DNA of 64,000 nt from Lysobacter niastensis (GTDB taxonomy: Bacteria > Pseudomonadota > Gammaproteobacteria > Xanthomonadales > Xanthomonadaceae): the NCBI RefSeq assembly GCF_015453285.1, contig NZ_JADLZT010000006.1, positions 310,001 through 374,000 on the forward strand, given 5' to 3'. The position numbers and the translations under genes were made by a program. The notes under the pieces are model-generated. The model did not search any database, had not been told where the DNA came from, and was given only the letters and a program-made list of their open reading frames with translations. Position 1 is the first letter of the stretch. Every line of letters begins with the position of its first letter. Of the stretch, positions 17,796 to 27,115 are shown piece by piece.

Positions 17796-18905
17796 CTATT
17801 GAGCAGTGATCAGAGCCACAACTGACTGCGCCATGGCCAACTCCTCATCTACCGCGAGTGTGAAGATGCGCACGGGCGATGTGGCGACCGATACCTCCTC
17901 AAGCGAACTCTCGTTGCGATCGAGATCGAGGGTCAAGCCCATCCAGCTCAACAGTCCCGCGACCTGCGCCCTGATCCTCGGGGCATGCTTTCCGATCCCA
18001 CCTGAGAACGCCAGGGCTTCGATTCCGCCGAGGGCCGCGGCCATTGCCGCAACGCCTTGGGCAACCGCAGTGACGTAGACGTCGACGGCTTGCCGTGCGT
18101 GGGGGGATTTCGACGAAAGCAGGGCGCGCATATCGCCGGACTCCCCGGAGATTCCGCGCAGGCCACTCTCTCGCCACAACAGGCGGTCGAGGGCGTCAGG
18201 TGTCACGCCCAGGGCGCGTTGGAGATGCAGAATGACGCCTGGGTCAAGCGAGCCAGGTCGTGTGGACATGGGGATTCCGCCGAGCGGCGTCATTCCCATC
18301 GTCGTGGTCACGCAGAGCCCATCACGGACCGCGCACAGGCTGCTTCCGCCCCCAAGGTGGGCCAGGACCACGCGGCCTTGGGCGCTTTGGGGAGCCAGGC
18401 TGCGCAGCCGCTGCATGGCCGAGTCGAACGCCAATCCGTGAAAGCCGTAACGTCGGACGCCCCGTGCGTACAGTTCGCGTGGCAACGGAAGGATCCTGTT
18501 CGCTTCGGCCATCGCCAAGTGCCACGAGGTGTCGAAGACCGCGTAATGCCTGGCTTGGGGCCAGCGCTTCAGCGCCGCGCGCGCCAATGCCAGCGCGGGC
18601 GGTTGGTGCAATGGGGCCAAGGGCACCAACGACTCGAGCTCATCGAACACCGACGGGGTCAGCTCAACCGGCATTGCGTGGTCGTTACCGTGGACGATAC
18701 GGTGCGCGACCACATTCGGCTGGGCAAGTAACGGCAAGCCCGCTACGGCGTGGTCCAGAACTCCGCTCGGTTCGTGATCGGAAGTGCCGTGGATGGAGTC
18801 GGCTGTAAGGCGTCCGGTCTCTACCGGGCCATCCAGGCCTATGCGATAGCTTGCCGCCTTCAGCGTCGCCGATCCGACATTCAAGGCGAGGAGCGATTGC
18901 GTCAT
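17796..18905 (-). CDS. ackA: Acetate kinase (divergent)
   Basis: A 369-residue enzyme making ATP and acetate from acetyl phosphate. The ASKHA-fold motifs are present in altered form: LNVGSATLKAAS (usually NAGSSSLK), HRIVHGND, FDTSWH, RRYGFHGLAFDS, HLGGGSSLCAV, TTMGMTPLGGIPMSTRPGSLDPG and FSGGIGKHAPRIR. The start at 18905 overlaps the upstream kinase stop (ATGA) and puts the phosphate-binding loop at the N-terminus as usual. It is the last gene of the ten-gene operon, downstream of a phosphoketolase-like enzyme that would supply acetyl phosphate. Confidence 0.9.
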   Translation of the reverse strand: MTQSLLALNVGSATLKAASYRIGLDGPVETGRLTADSIHGTSDHEPSGVLDHAVAGLPLLAQPNVVAHRIVHGNDHAMPVELTPSVFDELESLVPLAPLHQPPALALARAALKRWPQARHYAVFDTSWHLAMAEANRILPLPRELYARGVRRYGFHGLAFDSAMQRLRSLAPQSAQGRVVLAHLGGGSSLCAVRDGLCVTTTMGMTPLGGIPMSTRPGSLDPGVILHLQRALGVTPDALDRLLWRESGLRGISGESGDMRALLSSKSPHARQAVDVYVTAVAQGVAAMAAALGGIEALAFSGGIGKHAPRIRAQVAGLLSWMGLTLDLDRNESSLEEVSVATSPVRIFTLAVDEELAMAQSVVALITAQ

Positions 18906-20494
18906 AGGTGCCCCGATCGCGCAACCGCGAATATCAGCCGAAGCGACAGCAGCAGCGCCATGGCGTAGGCGACGAGGGCCAGAACCGGAACGTCGCCCCA
19001 TACGCGCGGTCCGGCGCTATGCAGCATCAGGATCGATCCGGCGATGTAGAGCCCGAGCGTCACCAGCGCAAGCGACAGCCTATTTCCCGTGCGGCCAAGG
19101 TGCAGCTCAAGCTCCTCCAGGCCGCGATGGTGCATCGACAGGCCCGGACGGCCATCCTCCTGTTGCGCCTGGCGAAGCAGTTCCTCCGCGAGGGCGGGGA
19201 GGCTGCTTGCCGCGCGCGCGATGCGCCAGGTCAACGGGCGTCTTCCGGCTCCGGCCGACTGCGCAACGGCGCTGGACAGGGCGTCACGTCGCTGCCCGAT
19301 CTCGGCGAGCAGATCAAAGCCGGGGTCCAAAGCTCGGATGGTGTTCTCCGCAAGGAACAACGTCCGCATCAGTACCAGCAGGTGGGGCGGCAGTCGGAAG
19401 CGCTCGCCGCGACCAAGGCGAGCGATGCGCCAGACGGTCTCTGCCAAGGACCACTGCGAAAGCGGCAGGGACCTAAGTTCGTCGAGGATCTCGCTGATAG
19501 CGCGGGTGTATTCCCGGCGGTCGATGGGGGGCTCCAGGTAGCCGAGCGCCAAAGCGGACTCGAGCGCGTCACGTGCATCGCCATAGGAGATCGCCTCAAC
19601 CAATCGCGCCAGGGCCAGTCTTGCGTCGGGATCGAGATATCCGATCGTCCCGAAGTCATGGAAGCACAGGCGCCCGTCGTCCATCGAGAACAGGTTGCCG
19701 GGATGCGGATCGCCGTGGAATACGCCAGCGTTGAACAGCTGGTGCAGATAGGAATCAAGCAGAAGGCGCGCAAGCGCTGGGCCGCGCTCCGTTCCGAAAG
19801 CACTGGCGATGGGGGTGCCCTGACTCAGTTCCTGCACAAGAGTCGAGGCGCAGGCGTACGGCTCGACGACCCGGGGCATCGTTGCGCCGCCGACACCCAT
19901 GATCGCCGGCAGCAGCCGTCGCATGTTGCGAGCTTCGTGCTCAAGGTCGATCTCTGCCATTAGTTGGGCGCCCAGCTCGGCGATCAGGTCCAACGGTCGC
20001 TGTCGACGCAGACCGGGCCAAACGGCCTGCAGGGCCCCGGCCAGTAGGCGCAGCAGCCGAAGGTCGGCCTTGACCTGCTCCTCCACGCCAGGCCGACGTA
20101 CTTTGACAACGACGGCAGTTCCGTCGCGAAGCCATGCCCGATGCACCTGGGCGACCGACGCCGCCGCGAACGGCTCAGGTTCAAAGCGGGAAAACAGCGC
20201 CAACACTGGGTGCCCCAAACCGTGCTCGATCGTGGCGACCGCCAGCTCTGAGGGGAAGGGTGGCACTCGATTGTGCAGCCGTTCCAGGGCGTCGCGGTAG
20301 CCGGCCGGCAGGACATCACGGCGCAGACTCAGGCCTTGGCCGAGTTTGACGAAGGTGGTGCCCAGTCCCTCAAGCGTGGCCCGCAGGCGATCGGGCAATT
20401 GCTGGGGCGACTTTCTGTGATGAAGAAGCCAGCTCCAGGCAAATGCGGTGGTTGCCCCTATGATTTGGAGGCTTCTTGAACCAGTGCGTGTCAT
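18902..20494 (-). CDS. ABC1/UbiB-family atypical kinase
   Basis: A 530-residue protein. It has the KxGQ motif (FVKLGQGLSLRRDVLP, about residues 48-63), an Ala-rich loop (AAASVAQVHRA), a VKVRRPG Lys region and a catalytic loop FHGDPHPGNLF with the metal-binding CFHDFGTIG. The C-terminus has two membrane helices (LVTLGLYIAGSILML; LVALVAYAMALLLSL). UbiB proteins support ubiquinone synthesis, but other ABC1 kinases act elsewhere. Its place between phosphoketolase and acetate kinase points to a dedicated paralogue and not the housekeeping ubiB. The stop overlaps ackA by 4 bp. Confidence 0.9.
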   Translation of the reverse strand: MTRTGSRSLQIIGATTAFAWSWLLHHRKSPQQLPDRLRATLEGLGTTFVKLGQGLSLRRDVLPAGYRDALERLHNRVPPFPSELAVATIEHGLGHPVLALFSRFEPEPFAAASVAQVHRAWLRDGTAVVVKVRRPGVEEQVKADLRLLRLLAGALQAVWPGLRRQRPLDLIAELGAQLMAEIDLEHEARNMRRLLPAIMGVGGATMPRVVEPYACASTLVQELSQGTPIASAFGTERGPALARLLLDSYLHQLFNAGVFHGDPHPGNLFSMDDGRLCFHDFGTIGYLDPDARLALARLVEAISYGDARDALESALALGYLEPPIDRREYTRAISEILDELRSLPLSQWSLAETVWRIARLGRGERFRLPPHLLVLMRTLFLAENTIRALDPGFDLLAEIGQRRDALSSAVAQSAGAGRRPLTWRIARAASSLPALAEELLRQAQQEDGRPGLSMHHRGLEELELHLGRTGNRLSLALVTLGLYIAGSILMLHSAGPRVWGDVPVLALVAYAMALLLSLRLIFAVARSGHL

Positions 20495-20513
20495 GGGCCT
20501 CCTTATTGCCTTG

Positions 20514-20795
20514 CTAGGAGATGGCCAGCCAGATCGCCAGAAGGGTCAGCAATGCCCAGCAGGACCAATACAGGGCGCGATACCAGGAGGGGGCGGCGAT
20601 GCCTTGGGCGATCTCGGTGCGATGTTTTCCGTACATCGCCAGCCCATGCATGAGGCCGCCTCCGAGAACCAGGATCGCCGCATACTGCGCAAGTGCGTCG
20701 CTGGTCAGCGATCCCAGACCGGCGCCCAATAGAAATATGCCGACGCTTCCCAGCAATTCCGCACGCTTCAGGTCGGTGGAGTTTGTGGTCTTCAT
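20514..20795 (-). CDS. Small two- to three-helix membrane protein
   Basis: A 93-residue protein. A short polar N-terminus is followed by hydrophobic segments LLGSVGIFLLGAGLGSL, AAILVLGGGLMHGLAMYG and ALYWSCWALLTLLAIWLAIS. It lies 3 bp after the phosphoketolase-like gene and 19 bp before the ABC1 kinase, so it is surely co-transcribed. I do not recognise the family. It could anchor or regulate the ABC1 kinase, but this is only a guess from position. Confidence 0.7.
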   Translation of the reverse strand: MKTTNSTDLKRAELLGSVGIFLLGAGLGSLTSDALAQYAAILVLGGGLMHGLAMYGKHRTEIAQGIAAPSWYRALYWSCWALLTLLAIWLAIS

Positions 20796-20798
20796 GGC

Positions 20799-23243
20799 TT
20801 ATCGAAGACAGGCAGGGTTCCCGCGGCCTTCGACCGCTGCCAGTTCCTCGGGTGAAAGCAGGCCTACAGCCGACACGGCGAGCACGCGGGCAACGGCAGC
20901 AACAGCATGCGCCCATGTCGTCCGGTTCGCGAAGAGCATTCCGTGGATGTCAAAGGTGCCGCCGCGGTTGATGAACCCCAGTGCCTCGGTGGTGCGCGGA
21001 CCTGTGTCGATCCTACGCAAGGCGCCGAGGAAGGGCTCGGGGCGGGTATGGGTGACGAGGACACGAGGCACCTCCGAGGGGAAGAATGCGGCGATCGCTG
21101 CGTCCGTCAGCACGCGGGTGGCTTCGAGATCGTCGCGTGGCGCACGCAGTCGGGCGGGTTCAGACAGATAGATCAGCGTACTTTCGATATCTCGCTCCGC
21201 CAGGCGCTGGCGCGCTCGCTTGCACAATTCGAGCTGATAGGCGCCCGTGGCCGCCAAAATGACCTGCGCGGTCGCGGAACTGCCCTCTAGCAACAGGACT
21301 CCATGCTCGGCCAGTCGGGTCGCTTGCGACCAGGTGAGAACGCTGGTGACCTCGCGTTTCGGGACCACCAGCGCCGTGATGCGGCCGCGGCGGGCGTAGG
21401 CGCATTCGAGTGCCGCCGCCGCCGCATTCGCGTCGGGAGGGAAGGCCAGCGAGACCGCGTCCGCCATTTCACCCAAGAGAGCTTCGGCCAGAGTCGGATC
21501 CTGATGGGAGATCTCGTTCTTCGAGTTCTCCCAAACATGCGAGGTCAACACCACCGGCACGCCGAGCCAGTCGGGCGGGCGCCCGGCGCGCACCAGTTGT
21601 CGCGAGAAAGTGATCTCCTGGCGCAGCGCGCCCAGCATCTTCGGCGCGAATGCCTCGTAGGTCACAACCAGGTTGATGCCGCCCTTGTTGGCGAGCGCCG
21701 CGCACACCACCGCCTCCTCGTTGAGTGCGGTGATCACGCTCCCCGTGGGGGACTCGGCTACTCCCGGCTCGGCTTCATACACCCGGTGTTTCAGTAGATC
21801 CAGCGTGCGATCGAGGCGATTACTGCGAAGCTCGTCGGGGTTACCCACCCGCGGTCGAAGCGCCGGGTTGGCCGCCACGATGCCGCTGAAGTGGCGATCG
21901 ATGGCATCCATCGGCGAGACCGGCCCACCTACGGTCTCGGGGGCGAATGCAGGGATGACAGGCGCTGCAACCCGGCGATTGGCCAGAGGATGATCGCGCT
22001 CTCGGGGCCGCAGTTGCGCCGAATGGGTCGACAGAACCTCCACTGCGTCGCGCAAGGCGTTCTCGACCACGAATAGACGCGTTGCGGCGTTGTTGAATTC
22101 TGCGCGCGCCGCCGCGTCCAGCGACGGATTTCCAGCCAGCGGGAGATTGTGCGCGCGGTTGGTGCCGGCGCCGGGAAAGCCGTATCCCTTGATGGTGCGT
22201 GCGATGCCGTAATGGAGCGGGTTGTGGGCGGTGGTCGACGCAGTAGTGGCGTCGGCGTGGTGCGACTCCATGAGCCAGATGCCCCAGGCAATGCTCGCCG
22301 GATCGCGTCCGTCCAGGCCGATCGGCCTGAATCCGTTGAGACGCAAATGCCGGTACAGCCAGGATTCGCCGCCTTCCTGTTCGACCTGAGTGCGTTGCTC
22401 GATGCGCCGGCCGTTGAGAATCATGATCGGCGACACCAGTCCGGAATCCTGCGGTCGCCACCATCGCGGCGCCCAGTCGCTGCCGCGTTGCTCCTCGAAG
22501 GCACCATCGCTGAGGAATGCCACTAGCCGCTCGCCGGATAGTGGCGCGTGAACATACTGGAGCTCCGCAAATCCCAGATAGCCTCCTTCGAGCATGCCGC
22601 CAGCGGTGTGCGCGTTGACATGCGAGCCCAGTGGCGTAGCGGGTAACCCGTCGGGTCCTATCGCAAAACCGTAGAAATCCGCTGCCAGGCGGGACAACCC
22701 CTCGTCGTGCAGCCCATAGCGCTGGGCGTGGGCCGGCGTCATGTTGTCCACGATCACATTGACGGCGTCGATCGCGGCGACGCAATGCCCTTGGCCCATC
22801 ATCCAGCTGCGGGTATGTCCGTCCAGCGCATTCAAGGCCAGATAAGCGACGTACGCTGGCACCATATTGAGGGAGCCCCCGGTGTGTCCTTCGGGCTGCT
22901 GTTTGAAGTCCGCGGCTTCAAGTGGGGCACCATCGAGCCTCACACGCCGGGCGTAGGTCATATGGGGGACCAGCCACATGCCTGCGCTCGCTATCCGGTC
23001 GGCGGCTTTCAGTCGCTGGTAGCCCGTGGCCGCATCCGGCAGCCTCCCGTTACGGATCAGCGAGGACACCATCTGACTTACCCGGACTTGTGTCAGGGCG
23101 TCATGAGCAATGACGCCGTACCCGGCAGCCCACTGCGCAAACCCGGAATTTCCCGAACGCAAGCGCGAGGCTTCGCGATCGATACGCTCGTAGTCGGCCG
23201 GTGCCAGTTCGTGCAGCGTGCAGCAGTCAAGGGCTTCGTCCAC
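20799..23243 (-). CDS. Phosphoketolase-like thiamine-diphosphate enzyme
   Basis: 814 residues from a GTG start at 23243, chosen because GAGGAGG lies about 5 bases upstream; an ATG at 23267 is the alternative. It has phosphoketolase (XFP) architecture: EGHTGGSLNMVPAYVAYLALNAL near the N-terminus, a ThDP-binding loop SDGAFEEQ...MILNGRRI (about residues 237-267), a pyrimidine domain (VITALNEEAVVCAAL) and an XFP C-terminal domain. Classical enzymes cleave xylulose-5-P or fructose-6-P to acetyl phosphate. This one is divergent (no GPGHG), and some relatives carry other database names. Acetate kinase in the same operon supports acetyl phosphate as product. Confidence 0.82.
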   Translation of the reverse strand: MDEALDCCTLHELAPADYERIDREASRLRSGNSGFAQWAAGYGVIAHDALTQVRVSQMVSSLIRNGRLPDAATGYQRLKAADRIASAGMWLVPHMTYARRVRLDGAPLEAADFKQQPEGHTGGSLNMVPAYVAYLALNALDGHTRSWMMGQGHCVAAIDAVNVIVDNMTPAHAQRYGLHDEGLSRLAADFYGFAIGPDGLPATPLGSHVNAHTAGGMLEGGYLGFAELQYVHAPLSGERLVAFLSDGAFEEQRGSDWAPRWWRPQDSGLVSPIMILNGRRIEQRTQVEQEGGESWLYRHLRLNGFRPIGLDGRDPASIAWGIWLMESHHADATTASTTAHNPLHYGIARTIKGYGFPGAGTNRAHNLPLAGNPSLDAAARAEFNNAATRLFVVENALRDAVEVLSTHSAQLRPRERDHPLANRRVAAPVIPAFAPETVGGPVSPMDAIDRHFSGIVAANPALRPRVGNPDELRSNRLDRTLDLLKHRVYEAEPGVAESPTGSVITALNEEAVVCAALANKGGINLVVTYEAFAPKMLGALRQEITFSRQLVRAGRPPDWLGVPVVLTSHVWENSKNEISHQDPTLAEALLGEMADAVSLAFPPDANAAAAALECAYARRGRITALVVPKREVTSVLTWSQATRLAEHGVLLLEGSSATAQVILAATGAYQLELCKRARQRLAERDIESTLIYLSEPARLRAPRDDLEATRVLTDAAIAAFFPSEVPRVLVTHTRPEPFLGALRRIDTGPRTTEALGFINRGGTFDIHGMLFANRTTWAHAVAAVARVLAVSAVGLLSPEELAAVEGRGNPACLR

Positions 23244-24150
23244 TGTCCCTCCTCGGGGCGCTGGCACCGAACAGGTCGGCGCATGCCTCAGTCAGTAATC
23301 CGGCGATCTCGATGGCATTGGATGGGTGGGGAATGGAATTGGTGCTGACCACCTGCGATGCTCCGGCGTTGCGCAGCTGCTCATAGGCATCGCCGGAAAA
23401 CACGGCGTGGATAGCGATGCAAACGCTGGGAGGCAGGCCCAGAGCTTTCAGATGCCCCAGTGTTTCCAGCAGGGTATGCCCAGAAGACACGATGTCATCG
23501 ACCAGCACGGGGTTACAGCCTTTGAGAGCAGCGGCATCGGGCAGACTGACGCTGACCTCGCGGTCGCCGTGACGCTGCTTCTGCAGAACCTGCCAAGGCA
23601 AGCCCCCCTTACCGGCGATGTCGGACACCCACTGCTCGCTTTCGCTATCCGGGCCGATCAGGACGGGGTTCGGAACATGCTCGACTATCCACCGTGCCAC
23701 CGCCGACGCCGCAGCAGCACGGGCGGCTGGAATACGGAACAGGGTCGACAGCTCCGGGGTGCGGTGTAGATGCGGGTCAAGCGTGACCAGCCAGTCGAAG
23801 CTTTCCTCCAGGAATCGCGCATACAGGGGCGCGCTGACAGCCTCTCCTGGATGGAAGCGTGTGTCCTGACGCATGTAGGCAAGGTACGGTGCGACCAGGC
23901 CCACCGACCGCGCGCCGAACTCGCGCGCCGTCGCGGACGCGAAGCGCAGTGCGATCGAGACTTCATCGGGATTGCGCAATGTCGCGATCACCGCCACGTC
24001 TGCGCCAGAGAGTGACTCGTCGACGGCCACGAGCGATTCGCCGTCCGGAAATCGACGCCAGTCCAGCCGGCCGAGCCTGGCCTCGAGCGTGGACGCCATC
24101 GCCTCGGCCATCGGGCGCTGCTGGGGAAAGGGCAACAGAACGCGGCTCAT
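23227..24150 (-). CDS. Ribose-phosphate pyrophosphokinase-family protein
   Basis: 307 residues, typical of PRPP synthetase. Visible motifs: RFPDGESLVAVDE, RQDTRFHPGEAVSAPLYARFLEE (the ATP-binding loop region), LDPHLHR, IGPDSESEQWVSDIA and the PRPP loop VLVDDIVSSGHTLLETL (about residues 215-231). It overlaps the upstream phosphorylase by 4 bp and the downstream gene by 17 bp. A second PRPP synthetase next to a nucleoside/AMP phosphorylase suggests interconversion of PRPP, ribose-5-P and nucleotide ribose in salvage, not the housekeeping role. Confidence 0.92.
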   Translation of the reverse strand: MSRVLLPFPQQRPMAEAMASTLEARLGRLDWRRFPDGESLVAVDESLSGADVAVIATLRNPDEVSIALRFASATAREFGARSVGLVAPYLAYMRQDTRFHPGEAVSAPLYARFLEESFDWLVTLDPHLHRTPELSTLFRIPAARAAAASAVARWIVEHVPNPVLIGPDSESEQWVSDIAGKGGLPWQVLQKQRHGDREVSVSLPDAAALKGCNPVLVDDIVSSGHTLLETLGHLKALGLPPSVCIAIHAVFSGDAYEQLRNAGASQVVSTNSIPHPSNAIEIAGLLTEACADLFGASAPRRDSGRSP

Positions 24151-25658
24151 GGTTCCTCCCCGACTCGGAAGACCTCCGTCTGCGTGCTTGCATAGCTGAG
24201 CGCGTACTCCAGTTCGCCCGGCGTTTGTGCGTGCACCTCGAACAAGGGCTCGCCGACACGAACGCGGTCCCCGAGGCGCAGGCGGCAGTCGATGCCGGCG
24301 CTCGGGCTGGCCGGCGCTCCTGCAAGTTTGGCGATCTTTGCCAAGCGGCGGTTGTCGATATCGAGGATAGAGCCGCCTCGCGTTGCCGCGATCGATCGCA
24401 CGTGTGGCGCCGCTTGCGGTTCCCGGAACCCGCCCTGGGCCTCGCAGATGGATAGGAACTTGCTTAATGCGGCTCCGCTTCGCAGGAGATCTTCAGCCCG
24501 TTGCCGTCCCGGGTACGAAGGCGTCCCTGGCACCAGATCGAGTAGAGCGGCGGCCAGAACGACCGCGCGCTCACGCAGGTCCGCCGGAGCATCTCCTGTA
24601 CCGCGTAGTACCGCCAGCACGTCCCGGGCTTCCAGCGCGGGTCCGATGCCATACCCGACGGGCTGACGGCCGTCGGTCCGCATCAGGCCTAGCGACAGTC
24701 CGGCCGCTTCAGCCGTGGCGCGCAACAGCGTCTCCAGGCGTTCGGCCGCCGCGGTCGAGCGCACCTTGGCAGTTGGCCCGACTGGCAGGTCGATGAGGAC
24801 ATGGGAGGAGCCGGCGGCGATCTTCTTTGACAGGACGCTAGCCACAAGCTGCCCATCGCTGTCGAAATCCAGCGGACGCTCCACGCGAATCAAAACGTCA
24901 TCGGCTGGGCTGAGACGCACGGCTCCGCCCCACACGATGCAGCCACCCTCGCGCTCAACGACGCGGCGCATCGAGGCCGTGTCCAAGGCGACCGGGGCCA
25001 TGACTTCCATGGTGTCGGCAGTACCGGCGGGGGAGGTGATCGCGCGCGACGACGTCTTTGGGATGCGATAGCCGGCGGCCGCGATAATCGCAACCACAAT
25101 CGGCGTGGTCCGGTTGCCAGGAAGCCCTCCGACGCAGTGCTTGTCGAGCACCGGACCCGCACCCCAGTCCAGGCGCTGCCCCACCGCGACCATGGCACGC
25201 GTCAGAGCGATGGTTTCGGCGCGGTCCAACCGCTCGCCTGCGCACGCTGTCACGAATGCGGCGAGTTCGATGTCCGCCAGCCGGTTGTTCAGCGTGTCCT
25301 GCATGAGGGCGAGGAAGTCTGGCTCCTGGAGCCGCTGGCCGAACACTTTGGCGCGCAGCGCGGGCGCGGAGGCTGCCGGTTCTGGGTGCTCGAACGTCGC
25401 CCATGCCTCTGATCCAGGCGCCAACGCCGACCAGGCCGCTTCGGAGAGCGCCGCCGCGTCCAGCGCCAGCCAATCGTCGGTCACGACGTTGAGGGTGGCA
25501 ACGAGCTCGCGACTGCCGCAGCGCATCAGTACCCGCGTCAGCGCCGAGAATCCCTCCGAGCGGCACACGGGGCAATCGCGGTGCATGTACACCACGGGTT
25601 GCTGATAGGTGTCGATGCCCGCACGAAGCAAACGCAGGCGGTTGTGGTCATCGTTCAT
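24147..25658 (-). CDS. Type 2 thymidine phosphorylase / AMP phosphorylase family
   Basis: 503 residues, longer than ordinary DeoA (about 440) and matching the type 2 family shared with archaeal AMP phosphorylase. An N-terminal extension domain (residues 1-90, with YMHRDCPVCRSEGF) is followed by the phosphorylase core: LDWGAGPVLDKHCVGGLPGNRTTPIV (about residue 180) and KTSSRAITSPAGTADTMEVMAPV (phosphate and sugar site), plus the C-terminal barrel-sandwich domain. It would release ribose-1-phosphate or ribose-1,5-bisphosphate from nucleosides or nucleotides. The start at 25658 overlaps the upstream stop (ATGA). Confidence 0.9.
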   Translation of the reverse strand: MNDDHNRLRLLRAGIDTYQQPVVYMHRDCPVCRSEGFSALTRVLMRCGSRELVATLNVVTDDWLALDAAALSEAAWSALAPGSEAWATFEHPEPAASAPALRAKVFGQRLQEPDFLALMQDTLNNRLADIELAAFVTACAGERLDRAETIALTRAMVAVGQRLDWGAGPVLDKHCVGGLPGNRTTPIVVAIIAAAGYRIPKTSSRAITSPAGTADTMEVMAPVALDTASMRRVVEREGGCIVWGGAVRLSPADDVLIRVERPLDFDSDGQLVASVLSKKIAAGSSHVLIDLPVGPTAKVRSTAAAERLETLLRATAEAAGLSLGLMRTDGRQPVGYGIGPALEARDVLAVLRGTGDAPADLRERAVVLAAALLDLVPGTPSYPGRQRAEDLLRSGAALSKFLSICEAQGGFREPQAAPHVRSIAATRGGSILDIDNRRLAKIAKLAGAPASPSAGIDCRLRLGDRVRVGEPLFEVHAQTPGELEYALSYASTQTEVFRVGEEP

Positions 25659-27037
25659 TGCGGAGCGTCCAGCGCAATGCGCTCGAGATGTTCCGGTGCG
25701 CGTGCATGCCACCCCAGTTCGCGCTCCACCCGGCCCCGCAATGCATCGGCGGCATCCGGCTCGCCGTGCGTGATATAGGTCATGCGCGGGTGTCGCTTGG
25801 CGCCCCGCATCCAATCCAGCAATTCGTTGGCGTCGGCATGGCCGGAGAAGCTTCCCAACTGCACGACCTCGGCTCTGATTGGCACTTCGCGGCCAAACAT
25901 CCGCAGCCGCTCGGCGCCGCCGACCAGCGCGGCACCGCGGGTTCCGCCCGCTTGGTAGCCGGACAACAAGATGGCGTTGCGTGGATCCGGCCCGAAAGCC
26001 TCCAGATGATGGAGGACACGGCCGCCGGTCAGCATGCCGCTCGCCGAGAGGATGATCATGGGGCCGCGACGCTGATTGAGCGCCTTCGATTCATCAACGG
26101 TACGCACCATCGAAGCCAGTTCGTACATCGCGCGACATTCCTCCAGGGTCACGTGGTGCTCATCATGGAACCGGTGGTAGATGTCGGTGGCGTCGATCGC
26201 CATCGGACTGTTGAGATAGACGGGTAGCGGCGGTATCTCCCCGCGTTGACGTAGACGCGCGATGTGCAGCATCAGGCCTTGGGCGCGACCGACGGCGAAC
26301 GCAGGAATGACGATGACACCGCCTCGCGCTGCCACCCGGCGGATGACAGGCGCGAGTTCCGCCTCTGCATCGACGCGCGCGTGCGTCCGGTTTCCATAGG
26401 TCGACTCGCAGACCAGGACATCCGCCTGCTGGAGCGGAACCGGCGGATTCAGTAGCGGGTCGTGAACGCGCCCGAGGTCTCCGCTGAAATGCACCAGCGT
26501 GTCTTCCAGCTCCAGGCTGATCTGGGCAGCGCCCAGCAGGTGGCCCGCCGGAACGAAGCGCGCCGCCACGCCTGGGGCTACCTCGAAGTCCTGATTGAAC
26601 GGCCTGGGATCGAAGTGACCCAACGCGGCCTCGGCATCTTCACCCGTGTACAACGCGGTCGGGTTTTCATGCTTGGAGTAGCCCGTCTTGCGGGCGTACT
26701 TGGCTTCCTCTTCCAGTAGGTGCCCACTGTCCGGGAGGAGCAGGGCGCACAGCTCGGCGGTCGCTGGCGTGCACAGAACCCGGCCGCGAAATCCGTTGCG
26801 TACCAAGGCCGGCAGGTAACCCGAGTGATCGAGGTGAGCATGGGTCAACAGCACCGTATCGATCGTGTGGGGCGGCACCGGAAACTCCGCGCGATTGCGC
26901 TCGCGCAACTGCTTGTAGCCCTGAAACAAGCCGCAATCGATCAGGAGTCGCTTCCCGTCGGCTTCGACCAGATAGCGCGACCCCGTGACGGTCGCGGCGG
27001 CGCCGAGGAACTGCAGGGTAGACGGTGACGTTGCCAC
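25655..27037 (-). CDS. Metallo-beta-lactamase/beta-CASP RNase-like protein
   Basis: 460 residues. The GTG at 27037 is preferred because GGGAGAG lies 7-13 bases upstream; an ATG at 27115 is possible. The N-terminal MBL domain has THAHLDHSGYLP (HxHxDH, about residue 52). A beta-CASP insert follows (SMVRTVDESKALNQRRGPMIILSASGML is its core), then the RNA-specificity domain (VVQLGSFSGHADANELLDWM). Relatives are CPSF-type RNases. In this operon it could generate nucleotides for the phosphorylase gene next to it, which is an inference from context. Confidence 0.9.
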   Translation of the reverse strand: MATSPSTLQFLGAAATVTGSRYLVEADGKRLLIDCGLFQGYKQLRERNRAEFPVPPHTIDTVLLTHAHLDHSGYLPALVRNGFRGRVLCTPATAELCALLLPDSGHLLEEEAKYARKTGYSKHENPTALYTGEDAEAALGHFDPRPFNQDFEVAPGVAARFVPAGHLLGAAQISLELEDTLVHFSGDLGRVHDPLLNPPVPLQQADVLVCESTYGNRTHARVDAEAELAPVIRRVAARGGVIVIPAFAVGRAQGLMLHIARLRQRGEIPPLPVYLNSPMAIDATDIYHRFHDEHHVTLEECRAMYELASMVRTVDESKALNQRRGPMIILSASGMLTGGRVLHHLEAFGPDPRNAILLSGYQAGGTRGAALVGGAERLRMFGREVPIRAEVVQLGSFSGHADANELLDWMRGAKRHPRMTYITHGEPDAADALRGRVERELGWHARAPEHLERIALDAPQ

Positions 27038-27115
27038 GGATGCTCTCCCAGATTTCAGTTCAGGTTGTCGTAGCAGAATGCGAGGTGCCCCCGGTTCCGG
27101 ACAGGGGAGCGGCAC

